A stretch of 50,948 nucleotides of DNA from an uncultured Lachnospiraceae bacterium (GCA_910588815.1 CAJUQY010000014.1:1-50948), one strand, 5' to 3'. Positions 32,613-40,153 are shown, counted from the first letter of the stretch. The notes: a model not told the origin generated them from the letters alone. Numbers and translations: made by a program.

Positions 32613-33677
32613 ATGTCAAAGTCATCGGAAGCGTCCGCAAAGCAGGCGGGCAGAAAAAAAATCAGCCTCAATGACACGAATCTTTTGATGCTGATCACCA
32701 TCGTGGTGTTCGTGGTCATGTATCTGGGGGCTATGCTGATCTTAAAAAGCGGATTTTTGAAGCCGCAGGCATTTTTCAATCTGTTCAATGACAATGCTTC
32801 GCTGATCATTCTTTCCTGTGGAATGAGCCTGGTCATGATTACCGGCGGCATTGATATTTCCGTGGGCGGCGTGACTACCCTGGTCTGCATGTGCTGTGCC
32901 GTGTACCTGGACAGACAGGGCGGTAATGTGGCCATGTCAGCGCTTATCGCTCTCGGGATCGGTCTTGCCTTTGGACTGGTGCAGGGCTTCCTGGTAGCTT
33001 ACCTGGAGATCCAGCCCTTTATCGTTACGCTGGCAGGCATGTTCTTTGCCAAGGGCATGACCACCATTGTAAACTCGGAGCCTTTCAATGTGGCCCATGA
33101 GGGATTTGTAGCTTTAAAGAATACTCGCGTCAGCGTTCCCGGAATGGGCACGGTCAATAAACTGGGGGAATATGTAAACGCCTATGTGGAGATCGGCGTG
33201 CTGGTTGCCTTGGTGGTGGTGGTCGTCATGTTCTGTATGCTGCGCTGGACGAAATTCGGACGGAACTTCTATGCGGTGGGCGGCAACAACCAGAGCGCGC
33301 TGATGCTCGGAATTAATGTTAAGCGGACGAAATTCATGTCCCATCTGCTCTGCGGGCTCTTGGCAGGCGTAGGAGGTTTCGTATATTTCCTGCATGTAGG
33401 CTCCTGCGCTCCTTCCCATGCGGCGGGCGCGGAAATGAATGCCATCGCTTCGTCCATCATCGGCGGCACCCTGCTTACCGGCGGCGTCGGCAATATCGTC
33501 GGCACCATGTTCGGCGTGCTGTCCTTAAGCACCATCAAAAACATCGTTTCTTCTGCAGGCTTCGGAGAAGCCTGGTGGACGGGAATCACGACGGCTGCCA
33601 TGCTCTGCCTGTTTTTGATCATTCAGAGTGTGGTCATGGGTATCCGGAAGAAAAGACAGTTGGGCGTAAAAGGGTAA
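32613..33677 (+). CDS. yjfF: Sugar ABC transporter permease, YjfF-like
   Basis: The 354-residue permease starts at ATG 32613, one base after the ytfT-like stop and behind GAAAGGAGG. It has about nine hydrophobic segments, the GGIDISVGGVTTLVCM motif and ASSIIGGTLLTGGVGNIVGT. It forms the second half of the heterodimeric membrane channel with the preceding protein. The tail KKRQLGVKG is positively charged and probably cytoplasmic. Confidence 0.9.
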   Translation: MSKSSEASAKQAGRKKISLNDTNLLMLITIVVFVVMYLGAMLILKSGFLKPQAFFNLFNDNASLIILSCGMSLVMITGGIDISVGGVTTLVCMCCAVYLDRQGGNVAMSALIALGIGLAFGLVQGFLVAYLEIQPFIVTLAGMFFAKGMTTIVNSEPFNVAHEGFVALKNTRVSVPGMGTVNKLGEYVNAYVEIGVLVALVVVVVMFCMLRWTKFGRNFYAVGGNNQSALMLGINVKRTKFMSHLLCGLLAGVGGFVYFLHVGSCAPSHAAGAEMNAIASSIIGGTLLTGGVGNIVGTMFGVLSLSTIKNIVSSAGFGEAWWTGITTAAMLCLFLIIQSVVMGIRKKRQLGVKG

Positions 33678-33720
33678 ATGTATTACAATGGTGAAAAAGC
33701 CGGAAAGGAGGGCGGCAGTG

Positions 33721-34764
33721 GTGAATAGGGGAAAATCAGATCGGAAATGGAAGCTTCGGCTGCTTATCCTGCTGGCTTTTTTTTCGGCCGGCTGCAGCGG
33801 GCAGGGAGAGAAACCGAAGGACGAGCGTTTTTATGAAGATGATGTAACTTCGGAAAAAGAGGAATATATTGTTGTCGGATTTGCGCAGATCGGTTCGGAA
33901 TCCGATTACCGGATTGCCAACAGTGCTTCTTTCAGGGAGACCTTCTGTGAGGAAAACGGCTATTATCTGCTTTTTGAGGACGGACAGCAGAAGCAGGAGA
34001 ATCAGATCAAGGCGCTTCGGAATTTTATCCTCCAGGAGGTGGATTACATTGTCCTGGATCCTGTCGTGGAGACCGGATGGGACGAGGTTCTACAGGAGGC
34101 GAAGGCGGCCGGGATCCCGGTGATCCTGTCGGATCGCTCCGTGACCGTGGAGGACGAGGGGCTTTACACCTGCTGGGTAGGGAGCGATTTCGAGGAAGAA
34201 GGCCGGAAAGCGGGCAGATGGCTGGAGGATTATCTGAAGTCAGAAGGGCGGGAAGAAGAAGAGATCCGTCTGGTAACCCTTCAGGGAACTCTCGGGTCGT
34301 CGGCCCAGATCGGCCGGATGAACGGTTTTGCGGAGGTTTTACGGCTGCATGACCGTTGGAATATGCTGGAATATGCTTCCGGAGATTTTACCCAGAGCAA
34401 AGGCCAGGAGGTCATGGCCAGGTTCCTTGACACTTATCCGGATATCGATGTGGTCATCAGTGAAAATGACAACATGACCTTCGGCGCCATTGAAGCCATT
34501 GAGGAAGCCGGAAAAACCTGCGGTCCGAAGGGCGAGATCATTATGATCTCATTCGATGCCGTATCAGAAGCATCTTTTACCGCCATGAAGGAAGGGAAGC
34601 TCCACGCGGATGTGGAATGCAATCCGTTCCTTGCTCCCAAGGTGGATGAGATCATAGGAAGACTGGAGCGGGGGGAGACGGTGGAGAAGATCCAGTATGT
34701 GGAGGAGCAGTGCTTTGACGCGTTTATGGATCTGGATGCGATCATGGAGCAAAGAAAGTATTAG
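33721..34764 (+). CDS. ytfQ: Second substrate-binding lipoprotein, YtfQ-like
   Basis: The preferred start is GTG 33721 behind AGGAGG (33706-33711), giving 347 residues; an ATG at 33688 has no clear binding site. A basic start, a hydrophobic stretch and the lipobox FFSAGC indicate a lipoprotein. The mature part is strikingly like E. coli YtfQ, the galactofuranose-binding protein: VGFAQIGSESDYRIAN, EDGQQKQENQIKALRNF and YASGDFTQSKGQEVM. It lies at the end of the transporter operon. It may be the transport receptor itself or a sensor partner for the YesM kinase; the earlier lipoprotein may do the other job. Confidence 0.88.
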   Translation: MNRGKSDRKWKLRLLILLAFFSAGCSGQGEKPKDERFYEDDVTSEKEEYIVVGFAQIGSESDYRIANSASFRETFCEENGYYLLFEDGQQKQENQIKALRNFILQEVDYIVLDPVVETGWDEVLQEAKAAGIPVILSDRSVTVEDEGLYTCWVGSDFEEEGRKAGRWLEDYLKSEGREEEEIRLVTLQGTLGSSAQIGRMNGFAEVLRLHDRWNMLEYASGDFTQSKGQEVMARFLDTYPDIDVVISENDNMTFGAIEAIEEAGKTCGPKGEIIMISFDAVSEASFTAMKEGKLHADVECNPFLAPKVDEIIGRLERGETVEKIQYVEEQCFDAFMDLDAIMEQRKY

Positions 34765-35327
34765 TCCAGATTATGTTATGCCGGAAATAATAAATGGATT
34801 AAAAAAGCCCTACAAAGTATTTGAAAACAAGCCCGGCGATCTTGCAGTCCGCACCCCTGCGTAGGCCCCTGGATTCACAGCCGGGAGTTGGGGAAGGGCT
34901 GATCCTGCACAGAGAACGGGGGGAGCCAGTACACAGCAAAAGCATTGGGTCAGCTCATTGACCCTTTTTTTGCTTCTTTTTTCCCGTCATCATTCAATTT
35001 CTTTAGATCACTTAATATATCTATAGCTGTCACGTCTTCTAAAGTTCCAGGTATATAGTCGATAGAATCTTTTGGCGGTATATCGTATTTTTCATTACCA
35101 CATGGACACCAGGGACGTCGTCGAGAAGGCGGAGATCCCCCGGCCCAGGTTCAATTACGCGATCGTCGGGCGCAGTTTTGGAATATCCGGAAGTGAAAGA
35201 AAAAACTCTCCGGCCTGTCCTGGCCGGTCCCGATCGGGAGGAAATGGCCGTTCTGGCCATGGAATAGTGGAAATGCTTTGGCAGAAAGAAAGGAGGAGAG
35301 GGCGGGGAACCGGCGAAGATACCGACG
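34765..35327. other. Intergenic stretch with gene remnants at the edge of a mobile element
   Basis: No intact gene is seen. The part 34765-34946 contains GC-rich hairpin-prone sequence. From 34972 to about 35105 the DNA is AT-rich and the minus strand is open for about 50 codons ending at TGA 34950-34952; its segment YDIPPKDSIDYIPGTLEDV then TAIDILSDLKKLN looks protein-like and may be the end of a deleted gene. From about 35105 the base composition turns GC-rich. I could not identify a source family. Confidence 0.4.
34947..34971 (+). terminator. Rho-independent terminator
   Basis: GGGTCA and TGACCC around GCTCAT, followed by seven T. It could end the sugar transporter operon. Confidence 0.7.
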
Positions 35328-35648
35328 ATGATCACGATCGCCCAGGCGGATAACAGGGTGATAAGCTTCCTTATGGGGCCGGCGGCGGTCAGGGTGGAGA
35401 ATGGCAGGAGGTGTGTTCCTCCGCTCGCGGATCAATGGCTCATTACGGACCACATGCCGCGCTATCAGATCACTTCGCTGGCCGGTGATGGCGGGAGCGG
35501 GAAGACCACCGTCTGGTGTGCCTTGGCGGCAGCCGTGAGCAGCGGGAAGAGAAGCTCTGTGTTATCACAGTTTTGCCTGCTGCTTCGTGAAACGCTGCAA
35601 TTATGGGGAGTTCTTTTCGCAGCTTGGCGTCCTTTTCATTGTTCGCTG
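35190..35648 (+). pseudogene. Remnant of an element-borne AAA/RecA-like ATPase
   Basis: A + strand frame reads GDGGSGKTTVWCALAAAVSS near 35490-35545, a clear Walker A motif within a fragment of the kind of ATPase/helicase found in prophages and integrative elements. The same frame is interrupted upstream by TAG near 35267, and after about 35565 the protein loses all resemblance to an ATPase and stops at 35649-35651 without a Walker B. It is therefore broken at both ends. The longest in-frame open piece starts at ATG 35328. Confidence 0.5.
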
Positions 35649-35718
35649 TAACTTTATTAACAAGAATCTAACAAAAAGCCCACAACAAGTCAATTTGGTA
35701 TTTGGGGAATATGCCGCC

Positions 35719-35982
35719 TTAATCGTCGTAATGCCCTCTGCATGAAATGATTTTGATATTCTGCAATTCATCAATATCGTATACGAGACGATTCTTTTCA
35801 TCGATTCGTCTGGAATATCCGGGGCGGTGTTTCAGTGGCTCCGGCTTTCCAATGCCTTGCATTGCTCCGTTTCGTTTGATATCCTCTAACAGATGATTGA
35901 TTCTTTTAACAGTTTTTCTGTCTTCAAACTGCCAATATACATAATCAGAAAACCCTTTATCTGTAAATGTTAAATCATTCAT
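35719..35982 (-). CDS. yoeB: Txe/YoeB family toxin
   Basis: The 87-residue protein matches the YoeB branch of the RelE ribosome-dependent mRNA interferases: FTDKGFSDYVYWQFEDRKTV, the segment GIGKPEPLKHRPGYSRRIDE, and the C-terminal SCRGHYDD that carries the catalytic-type His and Tyr. All of these are intact, so the toxin is probably active when free. Its start overlaps the end of the antitoxin gene by 8 bases. The pair probably stabilises the surrounding element. Confidence 0.92.
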   Translation of the reverse strand: MNDLTFTDKGFSDYVYWQFEDRKTVKRINHLLEDIKRNGAMQGIGKPEPLKHRPGYSRRIDEKNRLVYDIDELQNIKIISCRGHYDD

Positions 35983-36295
35983 TTGTCTGCCCCTGCTGTT
36001 TCATCCAATTTAATACTTTTTGTGTGGGTTTCCAATCATCAGATTCCATTGCCCGTAATTCTTCCATGCTGAAAGATATGGTTTTCCCTTCCTCTAACTG
36101 CCGAAAGCTTTCATCCAACATCGCCAGATATTCCGCATTTCTCTTTGCTTTTGCCATTTCGTTATATTCTTTTTCGGATACGATTACTACATTTTCATTT
36201 TTAGGCCGTGACACAATCAGCGTTTCACCGCCTATTACTCTATTGCACCATTCTTTAAAATTTTCACGCACATCCATGCTTTTTACTGCCAACAT
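35975..36295 (-). CDS. yefM: YefM/Phd family antitoxin
   Basis: The 106-residue protein has the Phd/YefM DNA-binding fold at the N-terminus (SMDVRENFKEWCNRVIGG, ETLIVSRPKNENVVIVSEKE) and an acidic C-terminal arm expected to wrap the toxin. ATG 36295 follows ATAGGAGGTGATAGC. It precedes and overlaps the YoeB-like toxin gene, the standard order. With the toxin it should bind and repress its own promoter. Confidence 0.9.
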   Translation of the reverse strand: MLAVKSMDVRENFKEWCNRVIGGETLIVSRPKNENVVIVSEKEYNEMAKAKRNAEYLAMLDESFRQLEEGKTISFSMEELRAMESDDWKPTQKVLNWMKQQGQTNE

Positions 36296-36309
36296 GCTAT
36301 CACCTCCTA

Positions 36310-36363
36310 TTTTCGTATGATTTTTCGTACTTTTATTATATGCGGTTCTTGTGCGTATGTCAA
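36310..36363 (-). promoter_or_regulatory. Promoter and operator repeats of the yefM-yoeB pair
   Basis: On the minus strand, TTGACA (36363-36358), a 17-base spacer and TATAAT (36340-36335). Downstream, TACGAAAA occurs twice with a 12-bp period (36329-36322 and 36317-36310), between start point and ribosome binding site, a suitable position for an antitoxin operator. Confidence 0.7.
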
Positions 36364-36395
36364 ATTATTTTATGTTGGAAAGGCAAAGAAATTGA

Positions 36396-36425
36396 AAACA
36401 GCCCCAACCGCAAGGGCAGGGCTGA
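36396..36425 (-). terminator. Terminator downstream of the integrase remnant
   Basis: CAGCCCTGCCC and GGGGCTG flank a short loop on the minus strand and are followed by TTTTC. Confidence 0.55.
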
Positions 36426-36520
36426 TTCCTGTTTAACGATCTAATTCCTTTAATCGTAATAACCACTTTGCAATCGCTCCGCTACTGAAAAAGGAGAGTA
36501 ACGTTCCTTCACTGAACCTG

Positions 36521-37510
36521 TCAGCCCGGACGGCACCTACAAGCAACGACATAATACATGTTCCGTCTAAGGCAGAAACTCGCCTGCTGCATGACGGAGG
36601 GCGGCATGTTGATGATCCTGACGCCACTGGCTGTCTTCGTCTTCTTCACTATGACGCCGTGCGAGGTTTTGCTCACGCTCTTGCTGATGCTGATCGTACA
36701 GGTGTCAAAGTCCAGGTCGGGCCAGTCCAGGGCGATCAGCTCCCCGCGCCGGCATCCGGAGAAGACGGCCAGGGTGAAGAACAGTTTGAACTGCTCCGGG
36801 AGTTTCCGGCTCTCCCTGTACTCCTGGACACTGTAGACGGTCCCGCTCTGTGCCGTCCTCTTGTGGGCCTTGTACGTGGCCGTCTGAGGCAGGTCCAGGG
36901 CCTCCATGAACCGCTTTAGTTCTTCTATGGTGAAACTCTTCGGCTTGGGCTCTTTATAGCTTTCCCTGGGCGCCCTGACGTGCTCCATGGGGTTTGACGG
37001 GATCAGCCGCATGTTGACTGCCCAGCTCAAGACAGAGCTCAGGACGGCCATATACCGCTTGATCGTGGCCGGTGAAAGGGCTCTGCCGTCCCGATCGGGA
37101 AGCGCAAGCCGGTTGAAATACGCCTGCAGGTCAAGGTGCTTCTGCGCCAGTTCCTTGATCCTGGTATGCCCCCAGGCGGGCAGCAGGCGCTTTTCCAGGA
37201 TCGCCCGGTATCCGTCTGCTGTGCCCTTTTCCAGTTCCAAAGCGGCGTACTGTTCCAGGTAGCAGTCCACAAGTTCAGAAAATCTCATGCTGCCGCCCAC
37301 AGATAGGGCGCCGGCCTTGACATCATGCTCAAACTGGGCAGCGAAAGTCTGCACTTCTTTCTCAATGACGGACTCCGCCTTCGTCCTTCCTGTGGCCGTG
37401 AGCCGATCCGGTTTGAATGTGGCCGACTGCCGGAGCTTCCGGCCGGAGGCATCGTAGCCGGCACTGACCGTGACCCGGTAAGAATCCCCTCGTTTTTCTA
37501 TGCTTGCCAT
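36521..37510 (-). pseudogene. int: Tyrosine recombinase (integrase), C-terminally truncated
   Basis: The 329-residue frame starts at ATG 37510 behind GGAGGGAG. It contains an N-terminal arm-binding domain of the Tn916/phage type (SIEKRGDSYRVTVSAGYDAS), a SAM-like core-binding domain (about 75-180) and the first half of the catalytic domain. The first catalytic Arg is in SGCRRGELIALDW and the beta-hairpin Lys is in KKTKTASGVRIINMP. After residue about 308 the sequence changes to unrelated ASFCLRRNMYY and ends. The His-x-x-Arg, second His/Trp and nucleophilic Tyr are missing, so it should be unable to recombine DNA. A different frame (36433-36580) continues to a terminator. Confidence 0.88.
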
Positions 37511-37670
37511 TGTATCATCTCCCTCCTTTTTGGGTGTAAAAAATAAGCCTGTACAGGCCCGGAGAAAGATGGTACAATAGCTTTGGGTATATGTGCCATT
37601 GTACCGGCCTTCGGGCCTGTACGGTATCTATGAGAGGGCTCCCTGTTGGCGCAGGGAGCCGTTTCTCCGT

Positions 37671-37699
37671 TTGACAAATGGAACAGAATCGCTTATAAT
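37671..37699 (+). promoter_or_regulatory. Promoter of a convergent small RNA
   Basis: A perfect TTGACA (37671-37676), a 17-base spacer and a perfect TATAAT (37694-37699). No open frame follows; the transcript would run toward the 3' end of the small toxin gene. Confidence 0.75.
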
Positions 37700-37705
37700 A
37701 TGCTT

Positions 37706-37808
37706 AACAAGACAGCCAGTGAGGGAGGTCAAGGCTCCCCGCCCTGGCGAAAATATTTAGCTAAGAAACAGCCGCCTATTCTTTACCAGAGAGCAGGGCG
37801 GCTATTTC
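37706..37808 (+). ncRNA. Putative antisense RNA of a type I toxin-antitoxin locus
   Basis: The consensus promoter at 37671 drives a transcript of about 100 bases that has no coding capacity and ends at the hairpin AGCCGCC (37770-37776) with GGCGGCT (37797-37803) followed by a T-rich stretch. It overlaps the 3' end of the toxin gene on the other strand, the layout of RatA-TxpA type loci. Its leader, from ATAATATGCTTAAC on, is nearly the same as the leader of the toxin mRNA read on the opposite strand. Confidence 0.55.
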
Positions 37809-37885
37809 TTATGTTTCAGGTTCAGAATTGCCACGATCAGCAGCGCCACGGTAAGGATCACCATGAATTCTTCATATGTACTCAT
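37802..37885 (-). CDS. Holin-like small membrane toxin (type I)
   Basis: A 27-residue peptide, MSTYEEFMVILTVALLIVAI followed by LNLKHKK. It starts at ATG 37885 behind GGGAGGGG (8-base spacing). A short polar start, a single hydrophobic helix and a basic tail match the putative holin-like toxin peptides (TxpA/Fst type) of Firmicutes. Its stop codon is inside the stem of a hairpin that can act as terminator on both strands. A consensus promoter for a convergent RNA lies beyond it, supporting a toxin-antitoxin role rather than a chance ORF. The usual effect is membrane damage when the antisense RNA is lost. Confidence 0.75.
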   Translation of the reverse strand: MSTYEEFMVILTVALLIVAILNLKHKK

Positions 37886-37976
37886 AAGGCATCCCCTCCC
37901 TTCAAGACTCAGGGCGAGGAACCGCAGCCGCTCTACCGGCTGCCTGGTTAAGCATATTATGTTGTCATGGTGCTGT

Positions 37977-38104
37977 CCCCATTTATGAGGGGGTCCACCA
38001 TTTGGTGGGGCCGGTTGCACCGGGTTCCCTCAAAATTGAGGGAACCGGACTACCTGGTGCCCTCGATCGGGAAGGCCGACGCCCCCATAAATGGGGCGGT
38101 CGGC
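37977..38104. other. Cluster of strong hairpins enclosed by a long-range inverted repeat
   Basis: CCCCATTTATG (37977-37987) is perfectly complementary to CATAAATGGGG (38086-38096). Between them are CCACC/GGTGG (37995-38008) and GGTTCCCTC with GAGGGAACC (38023-38046, extended by CCGG). The right end also forms GCCGAC/GTCGGC (38075-38104), which competes with the outer stem. No gene is present. It lies upstream of the toxin gene and downstream of the XRE regulator. Confidence 0.6.
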
Positions 38105-38142
38105 AGTCTGGCCGTGGCGGGGATTCTCGTTACGGGTCAGTC

Positions 38143-38661
38143 TTAAAATGGTGCTTTCTCTAAGTCCCGCATAATGCTTAAAAATTCATCTATTTCATTG
38201 ATGTTTTCCAGGTGAATATGTGCATATTCTTTCTTTTTATCATCTAGCCATAATTTATATAGTTTATTATCAATGGTTCCATTGTGAAGTAAGGGGAGCA
38301 TATGCCCCCAATCTTTTAAAAAGTATTGAAAAACTTTATCTTCTACTGTGATTTGTTTTCTTCCAACATGAAAGTACAATGATTTTTCAACTTTGACCAA
38401 TAAATCAATAATATCTGCATAGGTTTCTGGTTCATCAGTATTTTTTATTTTATCAGACAGGCCACACAACCAGTCTATAGATACGTTACACTTCGCTGCT
38501 ATTTCCTTTACTATATCTAAAGGCGGTTTCATTATTCCTCTTTCGTACCCTGAAAGAGTTTGTTGTTTTATCCCTATATACTCACTGAATTCTTTTTGTG
38601 TCATTTTTAAGGAAGTGCGTAATTCTTTTATTCTTATTGCAAATATTTCCAACTCTCCCAT
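38143..38661 (-). CDS. XRE family transcriptional regulator
   Basis: The 172-residue protein has an N-terminal helix-turn-helix of the Cro/CI type (RIKELRTSLKMTQKEFSEYI, GIKQQTLSGYERGIMKPPLD) at residues 8-65, followed by a C-terminal part of unknown fold rich in charged residues. Its codons are AT-rich, unlike the integrase and sigma-factor genes on either side, which points to a separate origin. It is divergent from the small HTH gene at 38818, like a phage or element repressor/Cro pair. The ATG 38661 has a modest binding site (AAAGGGAC). Confidence 0.85.
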   Translation of the reverse strand: MGELEIFAIRIKELRTSLKMTQKEFSEYIGIKQQTLSGYERGIMKPPLDIVKEIAAKCNVSIDWLCGLSDKIKNTDEPETYADIIDLLVKVEKSLYFHVGRKQITVEDKVFQYFLKDWGHMLPLLHNGTIDNKLYKLWLDDKKKEYAHIHLENINEIDEFLSIMRDLEKAPF

Positions 38662-38817
38662 CAGATTAGTCCCTTTCCATTTGATAATCTGATATTACCA
38701 CAAATTATAGTTAGAAACAACAAAAAGGTCAATATAAAAATAATTTCGCCATAAAGACAATTGATACTTGTATTATAAAATTATATATGATATTATACAA
38801 TTTCAGGAGGTGAAAAC

Positions 38818-39084
38818 ATGAAAATTAATAGAAAGAAGATTAATATTGCACTGGCACGCAAGGAAATGAGTGTAACAACTTTAGCAAAGATTTATGGCGT
38901 GAGCCGGGCAAGGATGAACGTTATTCTTAACAGCCGGGAAGTATCTCCGATTTCAGCTGGACGATTAGCTAAAAGCTTGGATGTAGACGTAACCGAAATT
39001 CTGGAAGCCGGAATACGGGCCGTGTCTGTTATGACGCCTTCGTCCTGGAGAATAAGGCGAAAGCGATCTACTACCAGGCAGTAA
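38818..39084 (+). CDS. Small XRE/HTH protein with a possibly shifted C-terminus
   Basis: The 88-residue frame starts at ATG 38818 behind a strong AGGAGGTG. Residues 1-65 form a compact helix-turn-helix (VTTLAKIYGVSRARMNVILN, SREVSPISAGRLAKSLDVDV). After LEAG the sequence becomes Arg/Ser-rich and loses likeness to the family. In another frame, 39031-39090 reads CYDAFVLENKAKAIYYQ and ends in a stop, suggesting that the tail of a different gene was joined here or that a frameshift occurred. The N-terminal domain may still act as a Cro-like or excisionase-like regulator. Confidence 0.7.
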   Translation: MKINRKKINIALARKEMSVTTLAKIYGVSRARMNVILNSREVSPISAGRLAKSLDVDVTEILEAGIRAVSVMTPSSWRIRRKRSTTRQ

Positions 39085-39187
39085 CCACAGCGTAAAAGAG
39101 CAGTTTACCAACAATTTGATCGGGGCGTCCCGGGCAGAGTATCCTCCGCTGCCTGGGGCGTTCTGGACTTCGGGGGGAGGCGGCTAT

Positions 39188-40054
39188 ATGGAGAATGAAC
39201 AGCTTGTGCTCCGGATCCGGGCCGGGGAAGACGTGGCGGAGAACATGCTGGCCCTGTACCAAAATATGCTGGGCCTGATCGGGAAGCTGGCCCGGTCCTT
39301 CGGCTCAAGGGGAGAGCTGGAAGACCTGGAGCAGGAGGGGTATATTGCCCTCTGCAACGCCGTGAGGGCCTACAAGCCGGAAGAAGGCACGCCGTTCTCA
39401 TCCTATGCGGCGTATTGGATCAGACAGGGCATGGGCCGCTACCTGGAGAACTGCGGGCGTCCGGTCCGGATCCCGGCCGGCCAGGCGGGGCTCATGCGGA
39501 AATACCGCCGCCTGTGTTCCGAATTCCAGAAGGAATTTGGCCGTGATCCCTCCGATTGGGAAGCTGCATGCGCTCTGGGCATCTCTCACGGCCATCTGGA
39601 GAAGCTTAGGCAGGATGCGCTCATGGGGAACGTGGGGAGCCTGGACGTTCCGGTGGGGGACGAGGGAGAAACCACCCTGGGGGAGCTTCAGGCGGCCCCA
39701 GGGGACCTGGAAACGGACGTGGTCGAAGAAGTGAACCGGAAGGAGCTTAAGGCCGCCCTGTGGGGCGCTGTGGACACCCTGGACGCAGATCAGCGACGGG
39801 CGGTCGTCTGTAAGTACCGGGACGGGCTCATAAATGAGCTGGTTGGGGAGAGGCTTGGGATCACGGGGAAGGAAGCAGGGCGCCTGGTGGACAAGGGCCT
39901 CCGGGAGCTTCGGAAGCCGGAGAGGCTGGACCGGATCCGGCCGTACCTGGACGGCTGGCGGTATTCCTCCGGGATCCGGGGGACCGGCGCCGAGACCTTC
40001 AAAAGGACCTGGACCAGTGCGACGGAGCGGACGGCACTCCGATATGTGCGGTAG
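39188..40054 (+). CDS. Sigma-70 family RNA polymerase sigma factor of the element
   Basis: The 288-residue protein begins at ATG 39188 behind GGGGAGGCGG; longer starts lack a binding site. Region 2 is clear: LEDLEQEGYIALCNAVRAYK, EEGTPFSSYAAYWIRQGMGR. A region 3-like stretch (EFGRDPSDWEAACALGISHG) and a region 4-like helix-turn-helix (LDADQRRAVVCKYRDGLINE, LVGERLGITGKEAGRLVDKG) follow. Its tail, GTGAETFKRTWTSATERTAL, is beyond region 4. Such small sigma-like genes are common in clostridial integrative elements and prophages, next to the attachment site as here. It may direct expression of element genes, most of which are now lost. Confidence 0.85.
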   Translation: MENEQLVLRIRAGEDVAENMLALYQNMLGLIGKLARSFGSRGELEDLEQEGYIALCNAVRAYKPEEGTPFSSYAAYWIRQGMGRYLENCGRPVRIPAGQAGLMRKYRRLCSEFQKEFGRDPSDWEAACALGISHGHLEKLRQDALMGNVGSLDVPVGDEGETTLGELQAAPGDLETDVVEEVNRKELKAALWGAVDTLDADQRRAVVCKYRDGLINELVGERLGITGKEAGRLVDKGLRELRKPERLDRIRPYLDGWRYSSGIRGTGAETFKRTWTSATERTALRYVR

Positions 40055-40071
40055 TCCCCATATAGTCCCCA
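40052..40071 (+). repeat. Tandem TAGTCCCCA repeats, candidate integrase arm sites
   Basis: TAGTCCCCA occurs at 40052-40060 and 40063-40071, an 11-bp period. Short tandem direct repeats near a tRNA gene resemble arm-type binding sites of Tn916/lambda-like integrases. Confidence 0.4.
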
Positions 40072-40113
40072 GGAGGGCGAAAATAGCGGGAAATGAGAGG
40101 TGTCCTGGGCATG

Positions 40114-40148
40114 AAAAGAGCCCGGAAACCTAATGTTTCCGGACTCTT
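40114..40148 (-). terminator. Terminator of tRNA-Thr
   Basis: On the minus strand GAGTCCGGAAAC pairs with GTTTCCGGGCTC and is followed by TTTTC. It lies directly after the tRNA. Confidence 0.85.
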
Positions 40149-40153
40149 CCGCG

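Noticed and set aside
34840..34930. GC-rich hairpin-prone stretch considered as a riboswitch
   Set aside because: It lies after the sugar operon and before a terminator, with no downstream gene on the same strand, and no known aptamer motif was recognised.
37560..37680. Possible CRISPR repeat from GGCCTGTAC-like copies and hairpins
   Set aside because: Only a few short inverted matches occur, with no regular repeat-spacer pattern. I saw no CRISPR array anywhere in the window.
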